Below are positions 22,761-32,068 of a stretch of 48,218 nucleotides of DNA, one piece after another. The DNA lies in IMG/VR virus record IMGVR_UViG_3300032342_000015, positions 1 through 48,218 of that record. One strand, 5' to 3'. The DNA comes from a virus. The translations under genes and the position numbers were made by a program. The notes under the pieces are model-generated. The model saw only the letters and a program-made list of their open reading frames with translations. It ran no database searches and was not told the DNA's origin. Every line of letters begins with the position of its first letter. The stretch's first letter is position 1.

Positions 22761-24746
22761 TTACGGTCGCGCGGGTCGCGCGTTGAGGAACTTACCGGCA
22801 TCGGCGAGATCCTGCGAGAACCCTTTGAACGGCAAGCTCGCCAGGAACGCGCGGCCATAGCGCCGGGCTTTGATCCGCTGATCGAGCAACACGAACACGC
22901 CATGGTCGTTGACGCTACGAATGAGCCGCCCAGCGCCTTGTGCGAGTGCGATCGCTGCACGAGGTACGTAGAAGTCGTCGTAGAACGAGTCCGGGTGCTT
23001 GGCCTTCATCATGTCGACGAAGGGGTCATCGAACGAGTCGAACGGCAGCTTGTCGATGACGAGGCAGGACAGCGATTCGCCCGAGACGTCGAGCCCCATC
23101 CAGAAGCTCTTGGTCGCGAGTAGCACGCTGTCGGTCTGCTCGCGGAACATCTGCGCGAGCAACTTGTTGGGAGCGTCGCCCTGGACCAGCAGCGGGTAGT
23201 CGATCTTGTCCCGCAGCTGACCTGCGATGTAGTTGAGCCGCCGCCACGACGTGAACAACGCCAGCGTACGGCCGCGACAGTCCCGCACGAGGGTCTCCAG
23301 CGCGATCGCTGCAGCACGGTCGAAGTCGTCTTCGAACTCACGCGTCGGGAAGGGGATCCCAAGTGGGATCACGAACCGCGCCTGCTTGGCGTAGTCGAAC
23401 GGGCTTGCAACCCTAAGTGTCATGGTCTTGGCTGTCATCACCGGGTCCACGAGACCTAGCTCGCCGCGGATGAAGTCGAACGTGCCGCCAGACGTCAGCG
23501 TCGCCGACACGCACACGATCGCGGGGTACTGCGTGAACACGAGCTTTTTGAGCTGATCCCCGACGTGATAGGGCGCGGCACAGAGCTTCACCGTCGCACC
23601 TGTGATGCGTGCCGCGTCCATCGGCTTGTCGAGCCAGTATGCGGTCGTGTCGTCGACCTGGCCGACGAACGCGAGCAGGTCGCGCTTCAGTTCGATGGCC
23701 CGCTCGTTGATCTTCGTCCGCGTCATGCACACGGCACAGATCTCGCCGTCGAGACAGCCGCCGCAGTCTCCCTTTGCGGCCGTAGCAGTCTCGTCGAGGA
23801 CTTCGCAAAGGTCATCGACGTCGATGAACCCCGGGTCTTGAATCCGCCCTCCACGGGTACCCGCAGCATACGTCGCGATCTTCTCGAACAGCGGCGCGAC
23901 GGTTGCGCGCAGCTGCTTGGCCAGCTCGGGCTCCCCGAGCTTTTCGCTGACAGCCGTCGCGAGACGACGAACCGCCCACTCGGTGACTTCCCGTCCGAAG
24001 CATCGCCGGCCGATGGCAGCCGCCTCGTGGGCTTCGTCGAGGATGACATACCCGAACTTCTGCCACATCGGGTCTTTACTGTAGAGGAGCTTCGAGTAGA
24101 ACAGATCGTAGTTCGCGATCACGACGTGCGCGTAGAGCGCGTCCTGCGCAGCTTTTTCGGCGTGACAGGTCTCGTAGTTGGGGCAGGCGCCGTGATCGCA
24201 GTTCTCACCTGCAACCGAGACGATCCGCCAGGCCTTGTCGGAGATACCGACGGGTGCGTCGTTGCGATCGCCAGAGCATGGAACAGCTGCAGCCCATGCA
24301 CTGATCGCCTCACCTTCATTCGCGATGTCCTTCGGCCAGCTAAGCCCGCCGCCGTCGTAGAGCGCCAGCTCACGCTGGCAGAGGTAGTTCGCGCGGCCCT
24401 TGAGCAGCTTGAACCGGAAACCGCCTGGGATCAGCGGCTGCAACGCTTCAGCGAGCAGGGGCAGGTCCTTCTCGGCGAGCTGATCCTGCAATGCCTTGTT
24501 GGCCGTGACGATCAACGCCGGCTTGCCGGTCTTGAGTGCATGCAAGATCGCCGGGACCGCGTACGCCAGCGACTTGCCGACGCCAGTCGGGCCTTCAGCG
24601 AGCAGAATCCCGCCGCGCTCGAACGTGTCGTTCACGTCGTGTGCAAGCTTCACCTGGCCCTCACGGCGAGCGTAGTTGGGGACGATGCCGGCTAGCGCCC
24701 CGGTGAAGTCCTCGAAGATGCGGTCGATCTGATCAATGCTGCTCAT
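22761..24746 (-). CDS. DinG/XPD-like DNA helicase
   Basis: 661 residues. Walker A GPTGVGKS (52-59), four cysteines for a 4Fe-4S cluster (C123, C183, C188, C194), DEAH (237-240), SATL and the motif VI QGAGRLIRS (from 603). DinG-type helicases unwind 5'-3', with preference for forks and R-loops. Start ATG 24746 with AGGGGA upstream in CTAGGGG. Likely part of the replication-recombination set. Confidence 0.9.
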   Translation of the reverse strand: MSSIDQIDRIFEDFTGALAGIVPNYARREGQVKLAHDVNDTFERGGILLAEGPTGVGKSLAYAVPAILHALKTGKPALIVTANKALQDQLAEKDLPLLAEALQPLIPGGFRFKLLKGRANYLCQRELALYDGGGLSWPKDIANEGEAISAWAAAVPCSGDRNDAPVGISDKAWRIVSVAGENCDHGACPNYETCHAEKAAQDALYAHVVIANYDLFYSKLLYSKDPMWQKFGYVILDEAHEAAAIGRRCFGREVTEWAVRRLATAVSEKLGEPELAKQLRATVAPLFEKIATYAAGTRGGRIQDPGFIDVDDLCEVLDETATAAKGDCGGCLDGEICAVCMTRTKINERAIELKRDLLAFVGQVDDTTAYWLDKPMDAARITGATVKLCAAPYHVGDQLKKLVFTQYPAIVCVSATLTSGGTFDFIRGELGLVDPVMTAKTMTLRVASPFDYAKQARFVIPLGIPFPTREFEDDFDRAAAIALETLVRDCRGRTLALFTSWRRLNYIAGQLRDKIDYPLLVQGDAPNKLLAQMFREQTDSVLLATKSFWMGLDVSGESLSCLVIDKLPFDSFDDPFVDMMKAKHPDSFYDDFYVPRAAIALAQGAGRLIRSVNDHGVFVLLDQRIKARRYGRAFLASLPFKGFSQDLADAGKFLNARPARP

Positions 24747-24777
24747 GTCATTCCCCTAGAATTCAAAATCGCTGTGG

Positions 24778-25317
24778 TCATCGTGCTTGCAGAGCAAAAA
24801 AGTGTGACGGCTTGAACGTTTCCATTGGACACAACGAACCGCGTCGAACGGCCCACGCAGGCACGTCCAACGTCTCGTCCCACCACTTGTCACGGATCAC
24901 GAACGTGCCCCAACACCATCCCGCCAACACCACGATGGGCAGCTTGTGTAACGAGACGAGCACGTACGGGTAGTCACCCATGTGCGCGTGTTTTTTTGGG
25001 ATGATCAACTTGTGCGTGGCCTTACGCACCGACTTGATCTGGATCGATCCGACATCGCCCTCCCCACGGCGTAGAGCCCATTCCTCGCGCGTCCACAACC
25101 GGCCAGTCCACGGCAGCTTGTAGTGCTTCATGAAGGCAAGCTCGGCGATCGCGCCCTGAATGTCGATGTCGACGGGTTGGCGGTGCGGATCGATGATGCC
25201 GTCGCTGTACGCGCCGTTAGCATCGGAACGACAACGCCCAATTTCTTCTGCGCCGGCCAGCTCACGAATGGTCAAGGGCACGTCGATGAAGTGCTGAAAG
25301 GAATGACGTTGGCGCAT
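24778..25317 (-). CDS. PD-(D/E)XK-like nuclease candidate, 179 aa
   Basis: Start ATG 25317 overlaps the PolA stop by one base. Core: IQGAIAELAFMKHY (conserved Glu helix), then GEGDVGSIQIKSV (D...QxK), then strands (YPYVLVSLHKLPIVVLA). This is the order of a PD-(D/E)XK fold with Glu replaced by Gln. Very similar in layout to the 41792 gene product. A structure-specific or repair nuclease is the best guess. Confidence 0.55.
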   Translation of the reverse strand: MRQRHSFQHFIDVPLTIRELAGAEEIGRCRSDANGAYSDGIIDPHRQPVDIDIQGAIAELAFMKHYKLPWTGRLWTREEWALRRGEGDVGSIQIKSVRKATHKLIIPKKHAHMGDYPYVLVSLHKLPIVVLAGWCWGTFVIRDKWWDETLDVPAWAVRRGSLCPMETFKPSHFFALQAR

Positions 25318-27923
25318 CAGTTGACCTCGGCCCAAGATTTTCCAGCACGCGCGTCGACGGGAAAATTCACCGTCACGCCTTCGTAGGTCACATCGCGCGT
25401 AAAAGACGTGATCACCAACTGCTTGACCAGATCCTGGTCGTCTTCGTCGCACTCGAACACAACGGCATCGTGGATCTGCAGGATCGGGAACGCGTCCTCG
25501 GGCAACCGCGGCATGATGTCCATCAAGCCCAGGTTGATGATGTCCGCGCCTGTGCTCTGCACGGGGAAGTTGACGACCTCGGACAGCTCGAATTGCTTGA
25601 GCGGGAAGCAACGACGACGCCCCAGGATCGCACTGCGGACCTCGCCGGCCGTGTCGGCCACGCGCATCATGCGCTGGTGCCACGCGGTGACGCCGCCCAT
25701 CTTGGTCTTCATCATCGCGACCATCTTGCCGATCATGCCGATGGTGACGTTCGGGTAGTCGCGGACGACGGCCTTCCACAGCGTGTCGACGGCGCCGCCG
25801 TAGAACGCGCCGTACTCGGGCCGCTTGATCATGTCGCGTAGGACTTTCCGTTCGTCAACAGGCTTCTGATCGAAGTCAGGCCAGACGATGCGGGCGAACT
25901 CGCTGTGGATGTCGCGCTTGTTCGCGAAGATGTCGAGCAGGAACGGGTCAGCCGAGAGCAACGCGATGATCCGCGCTTCGAGCTGTGCTGCATCGAAGGC
26001 CACGAGCGCGCGCCCGTGCGGTGCGATGACCTGGGTGCGCAGGTTCGGTCGGCCTTTTTTCTTGTCAGCTTTGGGCCAATTTTGACTTCCCGGCGACTCC
26101 GAGCCCCAGCGGCCAGTGATCTTGTGAACGCTCCAGCGCGGATGGCAGCGACTGTTCTCGTCACAGAACCCGTAGATGACCTTGCCGTTCGCATACTCGC
26201 GCGTGAACATGCGCTCGACGAACGTCGACAGCAGCTTGGCGTTCTCACGGTACGTGAGCAGCGCCCGGACCTCGGGGTGGTGCACGAAGCTTTCTAGGAT
26301 GTCCTTCTTCGTCGAGATCCGACCGCTCGACGTCTGCAAGCTCAACGGCACACCGCAGGCCTTCAAGAACGCAACGATATGATCACCGGAGTCGATCATG
26401 AACTTGAACGGCTTCTTGCCACTGTCCATTTCGGCGATGCGTTTATCGATACGTTCGTCTTGATCGAGCGGGTCCTGCTTGCGGCAGCGCCGCGACTGTT
26501 CGAACGCGAGACGCTCCTTGAAGATTGGATTGATGGCGGGCTCGAAGACCTTGTTGATCAGCTCACTGCGTGATCGGTCAACGTTGGTACGGAAGCCAAC
26601 CCGGAGGTGTTCGTTGACGTCCTTGTCGATGGGTACGCCTCGGACGTGCATGATCGCGGCGGCCTTTGCCATGGCGCGGTCGACTTCATAAGTCTTCTCG
26701 GAATTCGTCCGCTTGATGACGATCGTCAGCGGCGCCTCGACGCGCGCCGTCGCGAGCGTATCGCGGGCGTTGTACTTGAGCAGGTCGATCAGGTCACCCT
26801 GGCCGTGCCGGTGCTCGGCCTTCCACGGTGAGATCGCGTAGAACTGTGTCGTCACGCGCTGCAAGTCGTGAGGCAAGCCGGGGAACGCGCTGTGATGCAG
26901 GAGCAGGGTATCTTCCTGCGGGCCCTGGACCGTGAAGCCGTGCCGGTTCAGGACCGGGACGTCGTAGAGACCATTGTGGAACGTCTTCGTGATCGTAGGA
27001 TCAGCGAGGATCGCGCCGATGAGACGGCGTGCGCGCGGCGTCAGGATAGCCCACGCGACGCTGATCGCGCGGTCAACAGTTGCGAGGCCAATTGCGCTGA
27101 GTTTGGCGTGGGCGGCTTGCAGCGCGGAGTGCTGCTTGGGGTCATCGACGTACGTCTCGGTGTCACACGCGAACGCGCGCTTGATGCGAGCTTCGCGGAC
27201 GAAATCCTCGACGAGCTTTTCGGCCCGAACGGAATCTTCCGTCTCGAACTCGATGTCGTCGGTGAATTTGATGTCGGCGCCGCGTGCGAGGAGGTTGATC
27301 TTCTTCAGGTCGTAGAGCAACGACCAAAAGCCGAGGTCGCTCGTGTGTGCACCACCGCCCTTGCCACTGCCGCCACGCAAAATCGCTGCGGGGTGTGTCG
27401 TCGGAATGACGGACCGGAGCGTCCCGGACCCGTCGACGTCGACTTCGTAGTGCGCGCCGGCCATCTGCGTGATCGAGAATTTCTCGCCGCAGAAACCTTG
27501 TGCCGCGATCGAGCCCAACGCTGCAACAGGTCGGTTAGGGAACTGCGCCAGCTCCTGTTTGAGGCGTGGCGCGCAGCTCTGGCGTGCTTGCCGCTTCTCT
27601 AGCTCGGTTGAACCGCTCGGTGGCTGGCACAAGGTCGCGTTGGTCATCCAGAGCGACTCACGCTTGACGCCGATGCGTGCGAGCGCCTCGTTGACCATGC
27701 GGCCCGTCTGTCCGACAAACGGACGCTGCTGAACGGTCTCGTTCTGACCAGGACCTTCGCCGACGATAATCCAGATCGCGCGCTCAGAGCCTTCGCCAGT
27801 CACCGGCTGCTTCGGCTTGCCCATGTATGAGAACGGGCAGTCGAAACAGTTGGCGCCAGCCGTGGACCCGCGGATGATCAGCGGCGGCTCGTCGTCGATC
27901 GCAGCTTCAGCGACGACTGTCAT
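25317..27923 (-). CDS. fusion of family 4 uracil-DNA glycosylase with family A DNA polymerase
   Basis: 868 residues. N-terminal UDG4-type domain: cysteines C26, C29, C99, C117 for a 4Fe-4S cluster, GEGPG (55-59), PFVGQTG (68-74), and HPAAILR (177-183). It is followed by a 3'-5' exonuclease (DTETYVD 254-260, HNGLYD 316-321, YNARD 384-388) and a family A polymerase: motif A DAAQLEAR (644-651), motif B RDMIKRPEYGAFYGG (696-710) and motif C IHDA (817-820). Motif C normally reads HDE; here Glu is Ala. Metal-binding Asp in A and C is kept. The fusion would couple uracil removal to synthesis. GGAG six bases before ATG 27923. Confidence 0.9.
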   Translation of the reverse strand: MTVVAEAAIDDEPPLIIRGSTAGANCFDCPFSYMGKPKQPVTGEGSERAIWIIVGEGPGQNETVQQRPFVGQTGRMVNEALARIGVKRESLWMTNATLCQPPSGSTELEKRQARQSCAPRLKQELAQFPNRPVAALGSIAAQGFCGEKFSITQMAGAHYEVDVDGSGTLRSVIPTTHPAAILRGGSGKGGGAHTSDLGFWSLLYDLKKINLLARGADIKFTDDIEFETEDSVRAEKLVEDFVREARIKRAFACDTETYVDDPKQHSALQAAHAKLSAIGLATVDRAISVAWAILTPRARRLIGAILADPTITKTFHNGLYDVPVLNRHGFTVQGPQEDTLLLHHSAFPGLPHDLQRVTTQFYAISPWKAEHRHGQGDLIDLLKYNARDTLATARVEAPLTIVIKRTNSEKTYEVDRAMAKAAAIMHVRGVPIDKDVNEHLRVGFRTNVDRSRSELINKVFEPAINPIFKERLAFEQSRRCRKQDPLDQDERIDKRIAEMDSGKKPFKFMIDSGDHIVAFLKACGVPLSLQTSSGRISTKKDILESFVHHPEVRALLTYRENAKLLSTFVERMFTREYANGKVIYGFCDENSRCHPRWSVHKITGRWGSESPGSQNWPKADKKKGRPNLRTQVIAPHGRALVAFDAAQLEARIIALLSADPFLLDIFANKRDIHSEFARIVWPDFDQKPVDERKVLRDMIKRPEYGAFYGGAVDTLWKAVVRDYPNVTIGMIGKMVAMMKTKMGGVTAWHQRMMRVADTAGEVRSAILGRRRCFPLKQFELSEVVNFPVQSTGADIINLGLMDIMPRLPEDAFPILQIHDAVVFECDEDDQDLVKQLVITSFTRDVTYEGVTVNFPVDARAGKSWAEVN

Positions 27924-27945
27924 GCATCTCCAGCTCTCGGGTCAT
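27907..27945 (-). CDS. 12-residue bridging peptide
   Basis: MTRELEMHDSRR; AGGGAGG about eight bases upstream. Its stop lies 12 bases inside the PolA gene, so the two translations overlap. Confidence 0.35.
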   Translation of the reverse strand: MTRELEMHDSRR

Positions 27946-28013
27946 GTGGCTCGCCTCCCTAAAGACGAGTGATACAGCTAGCTCTCGGTGAACGACAAAT
28001 CAGCTCAATCAGC

Positions 28014-30425
28014 TCAGCACTTCGAGTGTCCACAGTTCGTACACAGCCCGCAGCGCTGCTGGTAGATGAACGTCGCCTTGCCGCATGCCGGGCACAGATC
28101 GCTCAGCGACTTCGACTTGGGCCGAACGTGACCATTCGAAGCGGCGTTGACGGTGCTAGCACTGACGATAGGTGCCGCAGGCGCGTGCATGGGCATCGGT
28201 GCATGCGTAGCTGGAGGCGCGTCGACGACATAGTTGAAGCTGTCGTTGATACCCAAGTGCGATAGCAACATCTTGGCGATCGCGTCGGGCGCGGACACGA
28301 CACGCTCCATGCCGACGGCCCAGACGTCGCCACCGCCGATGTTGCTGAGCTGCCGCGCGACTTCTTCGAGGCGCGCCTGGGGCGAGAACGGCGACGGCAG
28401 CGCGAGCGTGTAGCTGACCACACGACCGAACGCTTCAGCCCACGCCATGACCTCGGAGCCTGACTTGCCGACGCGTACGAACAGCTCGAACGGGTCGCCG
28501 TCGCTGGGGTGATGGTTGATCGTCATGTGGACGCTGCCGTACGGTGTCGAACGGCTCAGCGTGACGCCTGCGCGCCGGCCGTCGGCGGGTACACGGCGCT
28601 TGGTAGTCGCGGCAACGGGTGCAGTTGCGACGGGGGCGACCACGGTGGGCACGTCGTTGGGCTTGACGGCAACGCCGGCCGTGAGTACTTGCCCCGAACG
28701 GCAGCCGTCGCGGTAGACGGTGATGCCCTTGCACCCCTTCGTCCACGCCAACATGTACGCGCGCTCGATGTCGGCCTCGGTCGCGTCATTCCTGACGTTA
28801 ATCGTCTTCGAAATACCGTCTTCAGTGTGGACCTGAAAGATCGACTGCATCCCAACGTGATCTTCCATGCTCAACTCGTTGGCAACGGCAAACACCGCGC
28901 GCCAATGATCGGGGACGCTAGGCGCGTCAGCCAGCGATCCTGTCTGGCGCACGGTCTCGGCGAGCTGATCAGACCAGAAGCCTTCGCGCTTGGCGATCTT
29001 CTCGACGAGCGGGTTAACTTCGAGCATCGTCATACCTGCTTGATCACGTGTCATCGACAGACCGTACAACGGCTCGATGCCGCTACTGCAGCCAGCGATG
29101 ATGCTGATCGTGCCGGTTGGTGCGATGACCGTTACCGTTGAGTGACGACGCGGCTTGTGGCCTTGCTTGGCCCACTTCGAGACTGGCCAGTGATGAAACG
29201 GTCCACGCTCCTCGGCGAGCTTCTCGCTGGCATCGATGGCCCATGTGTTGACGAGCTTCATCACGTGGCTGCCCAGCTCACGCGCTTCCGGTGAGCCGTA
29301 CGCGATGCCCAACTGAATCAGCAAATCCGCCCAACCCATGACGCCGAGGCCGATCTTGCGGCACTTCGACGTGACGTCGTGGATCTCTGGGATCGGGTAC
29401 TTGTTGACCGTCAACATGTTGTCGAGGAAGCGGACACTGTGCTGGACGGTTTTCTGTAGCCGGTCAAAGTCAATCGAGCCGTGGCGCATCACGACGTTGC
29501 CGTACTTGTGTGCGTTGCCGGCAGCTTCTTTCTCAACGAAGAACTCGGCGAGATTGACCGACCCGAGACAGCAGGCGTCATACGGACGCAGAGCCACTTC
29601 TGCGCAAGGGTTCGGTGCTTCGATCGGCCCGAGCGCTTCGGACAGTGCATCGGCGGCGTTCACGCGATCGATGAACCACAAGCCGGGGTCGCCGATCTTG
29701 TGCGCGCAGCGGACGATCTCAGCCCAGACCGTCGGGGCGTGAAGCTGCGCGACGACGTTGCCCGAGACCGGGTGGATCAAGTCGAAGTCTTTGCCAGCTT
29801 CGAGCGCGAGCATGAAGGCATCGGTGATCGCCACCGACACGTTGAAGTTCTGCATCTTGTTCGCGTCGCCCTGCTTGAGGGCGATGAACTTCATGATGTT
29901 CGGGTGATCGATGCGCAGGATGCCCATGTTCGCGCCGCGCCGAACACCGCCCTGTTTGATCCGCTCGGTCGCGAAGTCGAAAACTTCCATGAACGAGATC
30001 GGACCGGACGCGACACCCGACGTCGTCGAGACGAAGTCACCCTCGGGCCGTAGCCGGCTGAAGCTGAAGCCTGTACCGCCGCCAGTCTTCTGCACGAGCG
30101 CCATGTTGCGGATCGCGCTGAAGATCCCGTCCATCGAATCGGGCACCGGCAACACGAAGCACGCGCTGAGCTGGCCGGTACCGTCAGGTCGACCTGCGTT
30201 GACGAGACACGGCGTGTTCGGCTCGAACTCACGTGCGGCCATCATCCGGTAGAAGATCGCCGCCCACTTCTCGCGCTCGCCAGGTACTTCAGCTGTTGCG
30301 AGAAAATCAGCAACGCGCTTGAACAGACCTTTGGGTGTCTCGATGACTTCTTGGTGAGCGTTGCGAATGAGGTACCGCTTGGCGAGTACACTCTGGGAAA
30401 TCTCAGTCAGCACTGGCTCGATCAT
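28014..30425 (-). CDS. nrdJ: adenosylcobalamin-dependent (class II) ribonucleotide reductase
   Basis: 803 residues from ATG 30425; an upstream start is possible. Motifs: SACFVLPVPDS, GGTGFSFSRLRP, the class-defining NPCAEVAL and APTGTISIIAG, and a C-terminal cysteine tail CPACG...CGLCTNCGHSKC that re-reduces the active site. It makes dNTPs from NTPs without oxygen dependence but needs B12. No cobalamin riboswitch is visible before it. With the dTMP kinase and NDT-like proteins it forms the dNTP supply of the phage. Confidence 0.93.
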   Translation of the reverse strand: MIEPVLTEISQSVLAKRYLIRNAHQEVIETPKGLFKRVADFLATAEVPGEREKWAAIFYRMMAAREFEPNTPCLVNAGRPDGTGQLSACFVLPVPDSMDGIFSAIRNMALVQKTGGGTGFSFSRLRPEGDFVSTTSGVASGPISFMEVFDFATERIKQGGVRRGANMGILRIDHPNIMKFIALKQGDANKMQNFNVSVAITDAFMLALEAGKDFDLIHPVSGNVVAQLHAPTVWAEIVRCAHKIGDPGLWFIDRVNAADALSEALGPIEAPNPCAEVALRPYDACCLGSVNLAEFFVEKEAAGNAHKYGNVVMRHGSIDFDRLQKTVQHSVRFLDNMLTVNKYPIPEIHDVTSKCRKIGLGVMGWADLLIQLGIAYGSPEARELGSHVMKLVNTWAIDASEKLAEERGPFHHWPVSKWAKQGHKPRRHSTVTVIAPTGTISIIAGCSSGIEPLYGLSMTRDQAGMTMLEVNPLVEKIAKREGFWSDQLAETVRQTGSLADAPSVPDHWRAVFAVANELSMEDHVGMQSIFQVHTEDGISKTINVRNDATEADIERAYMLAWTKGCKGITVYRDGCRSGQVLTAGVAVKPNDVPTVVAPVATAPVAATTKRRVPADGRRAGVTLSRSTPYGSVHMTINHHPSDGDPFELFVRVGKSGSEVMAWAEAFGRVVSYTLALPSPFSPQARLEEVARQLSNIGGGDVWAVGMERVVSAPDAIAKMLLSHLGINDSFNYVVDAPPATHAPMPMHAPAAPIVSASTVNAASNGHVRPKSKSLSDLCPACGKATFIYQQRCGLCTNCGHSKC

Positions 30426-30501
30426 TGGTGTTGTCCGCTCCGTACACAGGGTTTGAACGTCGACGATCGATATGGGTCGCGGTAGCAGGTAGCTGACCCG
30501 C

Positions 30502-30560
30502 CCGCGTGCACGTTGCACGCGGTGTTGAGCGAACAACCGCGACTAGCGCTTACGCGCTAG
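30502..30560. other. two hairpins between SSB-like and RNR genes
   Basis: Inverted repeats CCGCGTGCA/TGCACGCGG (30502-30522, loop CGT) and CTAGCGC/GCGCTAG (30543-30560, loop TTAC). No T-run follows. Could stop or process the leftward transcript before the RNR gene. Confidence 0.55.
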
Positions 30561-30564
30561 GTCG

Positions 30565-31131
30565 TTAGCTGCGCGCCGGGGGACGGCCATTCGCGGGCGG
30601 CGCGGGGCGGCGCGGGCCACCCTGCGGAGCCGTGACCGGCGCCGTGGCCACTGGTGCAGCCAGCTTCGGTGCCGTCGCGACAGCGCCGATACCCTCGTAC
30701 GCACGCTCACCGTTCCACTTCGTGAACTCCTTCGTGGTCGGCAGACCCGACTTCGCGTCGATGTCATCGAACGTGTCGATGATGACGTCGGCGGTGAAGT
30801 ACAGGCCCACGAGCGACTCGCGCGCGAAGCCGCCCTTCTCGTCGAGCACAGCGCCCGACGCTTCGATGAGCGCCTTCATGCGACGACGAGCGAACTCGTC
30901 ATCGGAGATGACGTACGAACCCGTGAGGGTGCGTCCCTTCATCTCACTGCCGTCGGTCGCGACCTTCGCGGTGACACGCAGCGTCCGATTGCCCTTCTTG
31001 GACTGATCGAAGACTGCCTTGTCGATCTCGAAGTCGTACGTTCCCGGCTCGATGCGCTGAGAACGGCCATCGTGCGCCGTGATGGAGGGATCGCCCAGAT
31101 TCATGCTGATGTAGTCGACAAAATCGGCCAT
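30565..31131 (-). CDS. DUF669/SSB-like single-stranded DNA-binding candidate
   Basis: 188 residues. Core: GTYDFEIDKAVFDQSKKGNR, then LRVTAKVATDGSEMKGRTL, the pattern of phage DUF669-type proteins, which replace SSB near recombination genes. The C-terminus is Pro/Ala-rich and flexible (APVATAPVTAPQGGPRRPA). ATG 31131 follows AGAGAGAG. Lies directly downstream of the Sak4-like and exonuclease genes. Confidence 0.65.
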   Translation of the reverse strand: MADFVDYISMNLGDPSITAHDGRSQRIEPGTYDFEIDKAVFDQSKKGNRTLRVTAKVATDGSEMKGRTLTGSYVISDDEFARRRMKALIEASGAVLDEKGGFARESLVGLYFTADVIIDTFDDIDAKSGLPTTKEFTKWNGERAYEGIGAVATAPKLAAPVATAPVTAPQGGPRRPAPPANGRPPARS

Positions 31132-31182
31132 GGTAGCTCTCTCTTTCGTGGTTGCAGTTTCAGTGACTCGAACAGACTCTCG

Positions 31183-32058
31183 TTACCTGGGCGTGCTCCG
31201 TCCAGGTTGAGACGGGGTTGACGACGCAGACGGACTTGAAGGTCTGCCTTTGCCGTTCGCTGCGGGGGGCGCAGCCGCTGCCGCAGCAGCTTCCGCGACG
31301 GTGGGCAAGATGCCCAACGCCTCGGCCATCGTGCGGTACGTGCAATCGGGGACGAACAGCTCCTGGCCGTCCTCGTTGACCTGCACGTACCCGAGCGGAT
31401 CAGACAAGCGACCTTCATCGCGTCCACCCGCTTGGTAGTTCTGGTACTTCTTCGTCCGGATTTCCCACTGGAGCGCAGTGTTCGGCTGCGCCTGGAAGCT
31501 GCGGTGATAGAAGACGTAGTCGCAGCCTGCCTGGAACTTCGCCGCGTTCTGACCCGAGAGCATCGGACCGCCGACAGGCGTGTCTTCGCCTGGGGGTTTC
31601 TCCAGCGCGAGCCAGACGACGTTGCTGCCGAGCAGATGAATGACCTCGCGGAGGTTCTTCAGATGCTGACCGAGCTTCTGGTAGAGCTGGCGCGCGTCAG
31701 CACGATGTCCTGCGGTTGCATCGAGCGTGTTGAAGAACAGGTCCGCGTAGAACGTGATCGAGTCGACGACGACAGTCTGAACTTCGCCGCGCTTGACGAG
31801 CGGCTCTGCGTCGTGCACAGCCTGCATCATGTCGGCGGCTTTGTCGATCGACCATACGATCGGTGCGCGTCCCACCTCGAACAAGGCGTTGCGGTCCATG
31901 TTCCCGAGCGTTGTCCAGCCTGACTCGGTGGCGTCGGATAGGAATAGCGGCCTGGGCCACGTGCCTGCGAAGCGCGTCTTGCCCGCGCGGGACATGCCGT
32001 AAGACAGCGCGGTGACACGCTGGATTTTGCCGGGCTTGCTGACGTCGATAACCCTCAT
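31183..32058 (-). CDS. Sak4-like RecA-fold ATPase (AAA_24)
   Basis: 291 residues. Walker A-like YGMSRAGKTRFAGT (loop with GKT), VVVDSITFYADLF (Walker B) and a core of RecA type without the RecA N-domain, as in phage Sak4 single-strand annealing proteins. The tail (from about 250) is Ala/Pro/Ser-rich. Likely binds ssDNA with the neighbouring SSB-like protein in recombination. Starts at ATG 32058 behind AAGGAG. Confidence 0.8.
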   Translation of the reverse strand: MRVIDVSKPGKIQRVTALSYGMSRAGKTRFAGTWPRPLFLSDATESGWTTLGNMDRNALFEVGRAPIVWSIDKAADMMQAVHDAEPLVKRGEVQTVVVDSITFYADLFFNTLDATAGHRADARQLYQKLGQHLKNLREVIHLLGSNVVWLALEKPPGEDTPVGGPMLSGQNAAKFQAGCDYVFYHRSFQAQPNTALQWEIRTKKYQNYQAGGRDEGRLSDPLGYVQVNEDGQELFVPDCTYRTMAEALGILPTVAEAAAAAAAPPAANGKGRPSSPSASSTPSQPGRSTPR

Positions 32059-32068
32059 GCGTTGCTCC

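Noticed and set aside
30426-30540. cobalamin riboswitch before the RNR gene
   Set aside because: No B12-box-like conserved string and the gap is too short.
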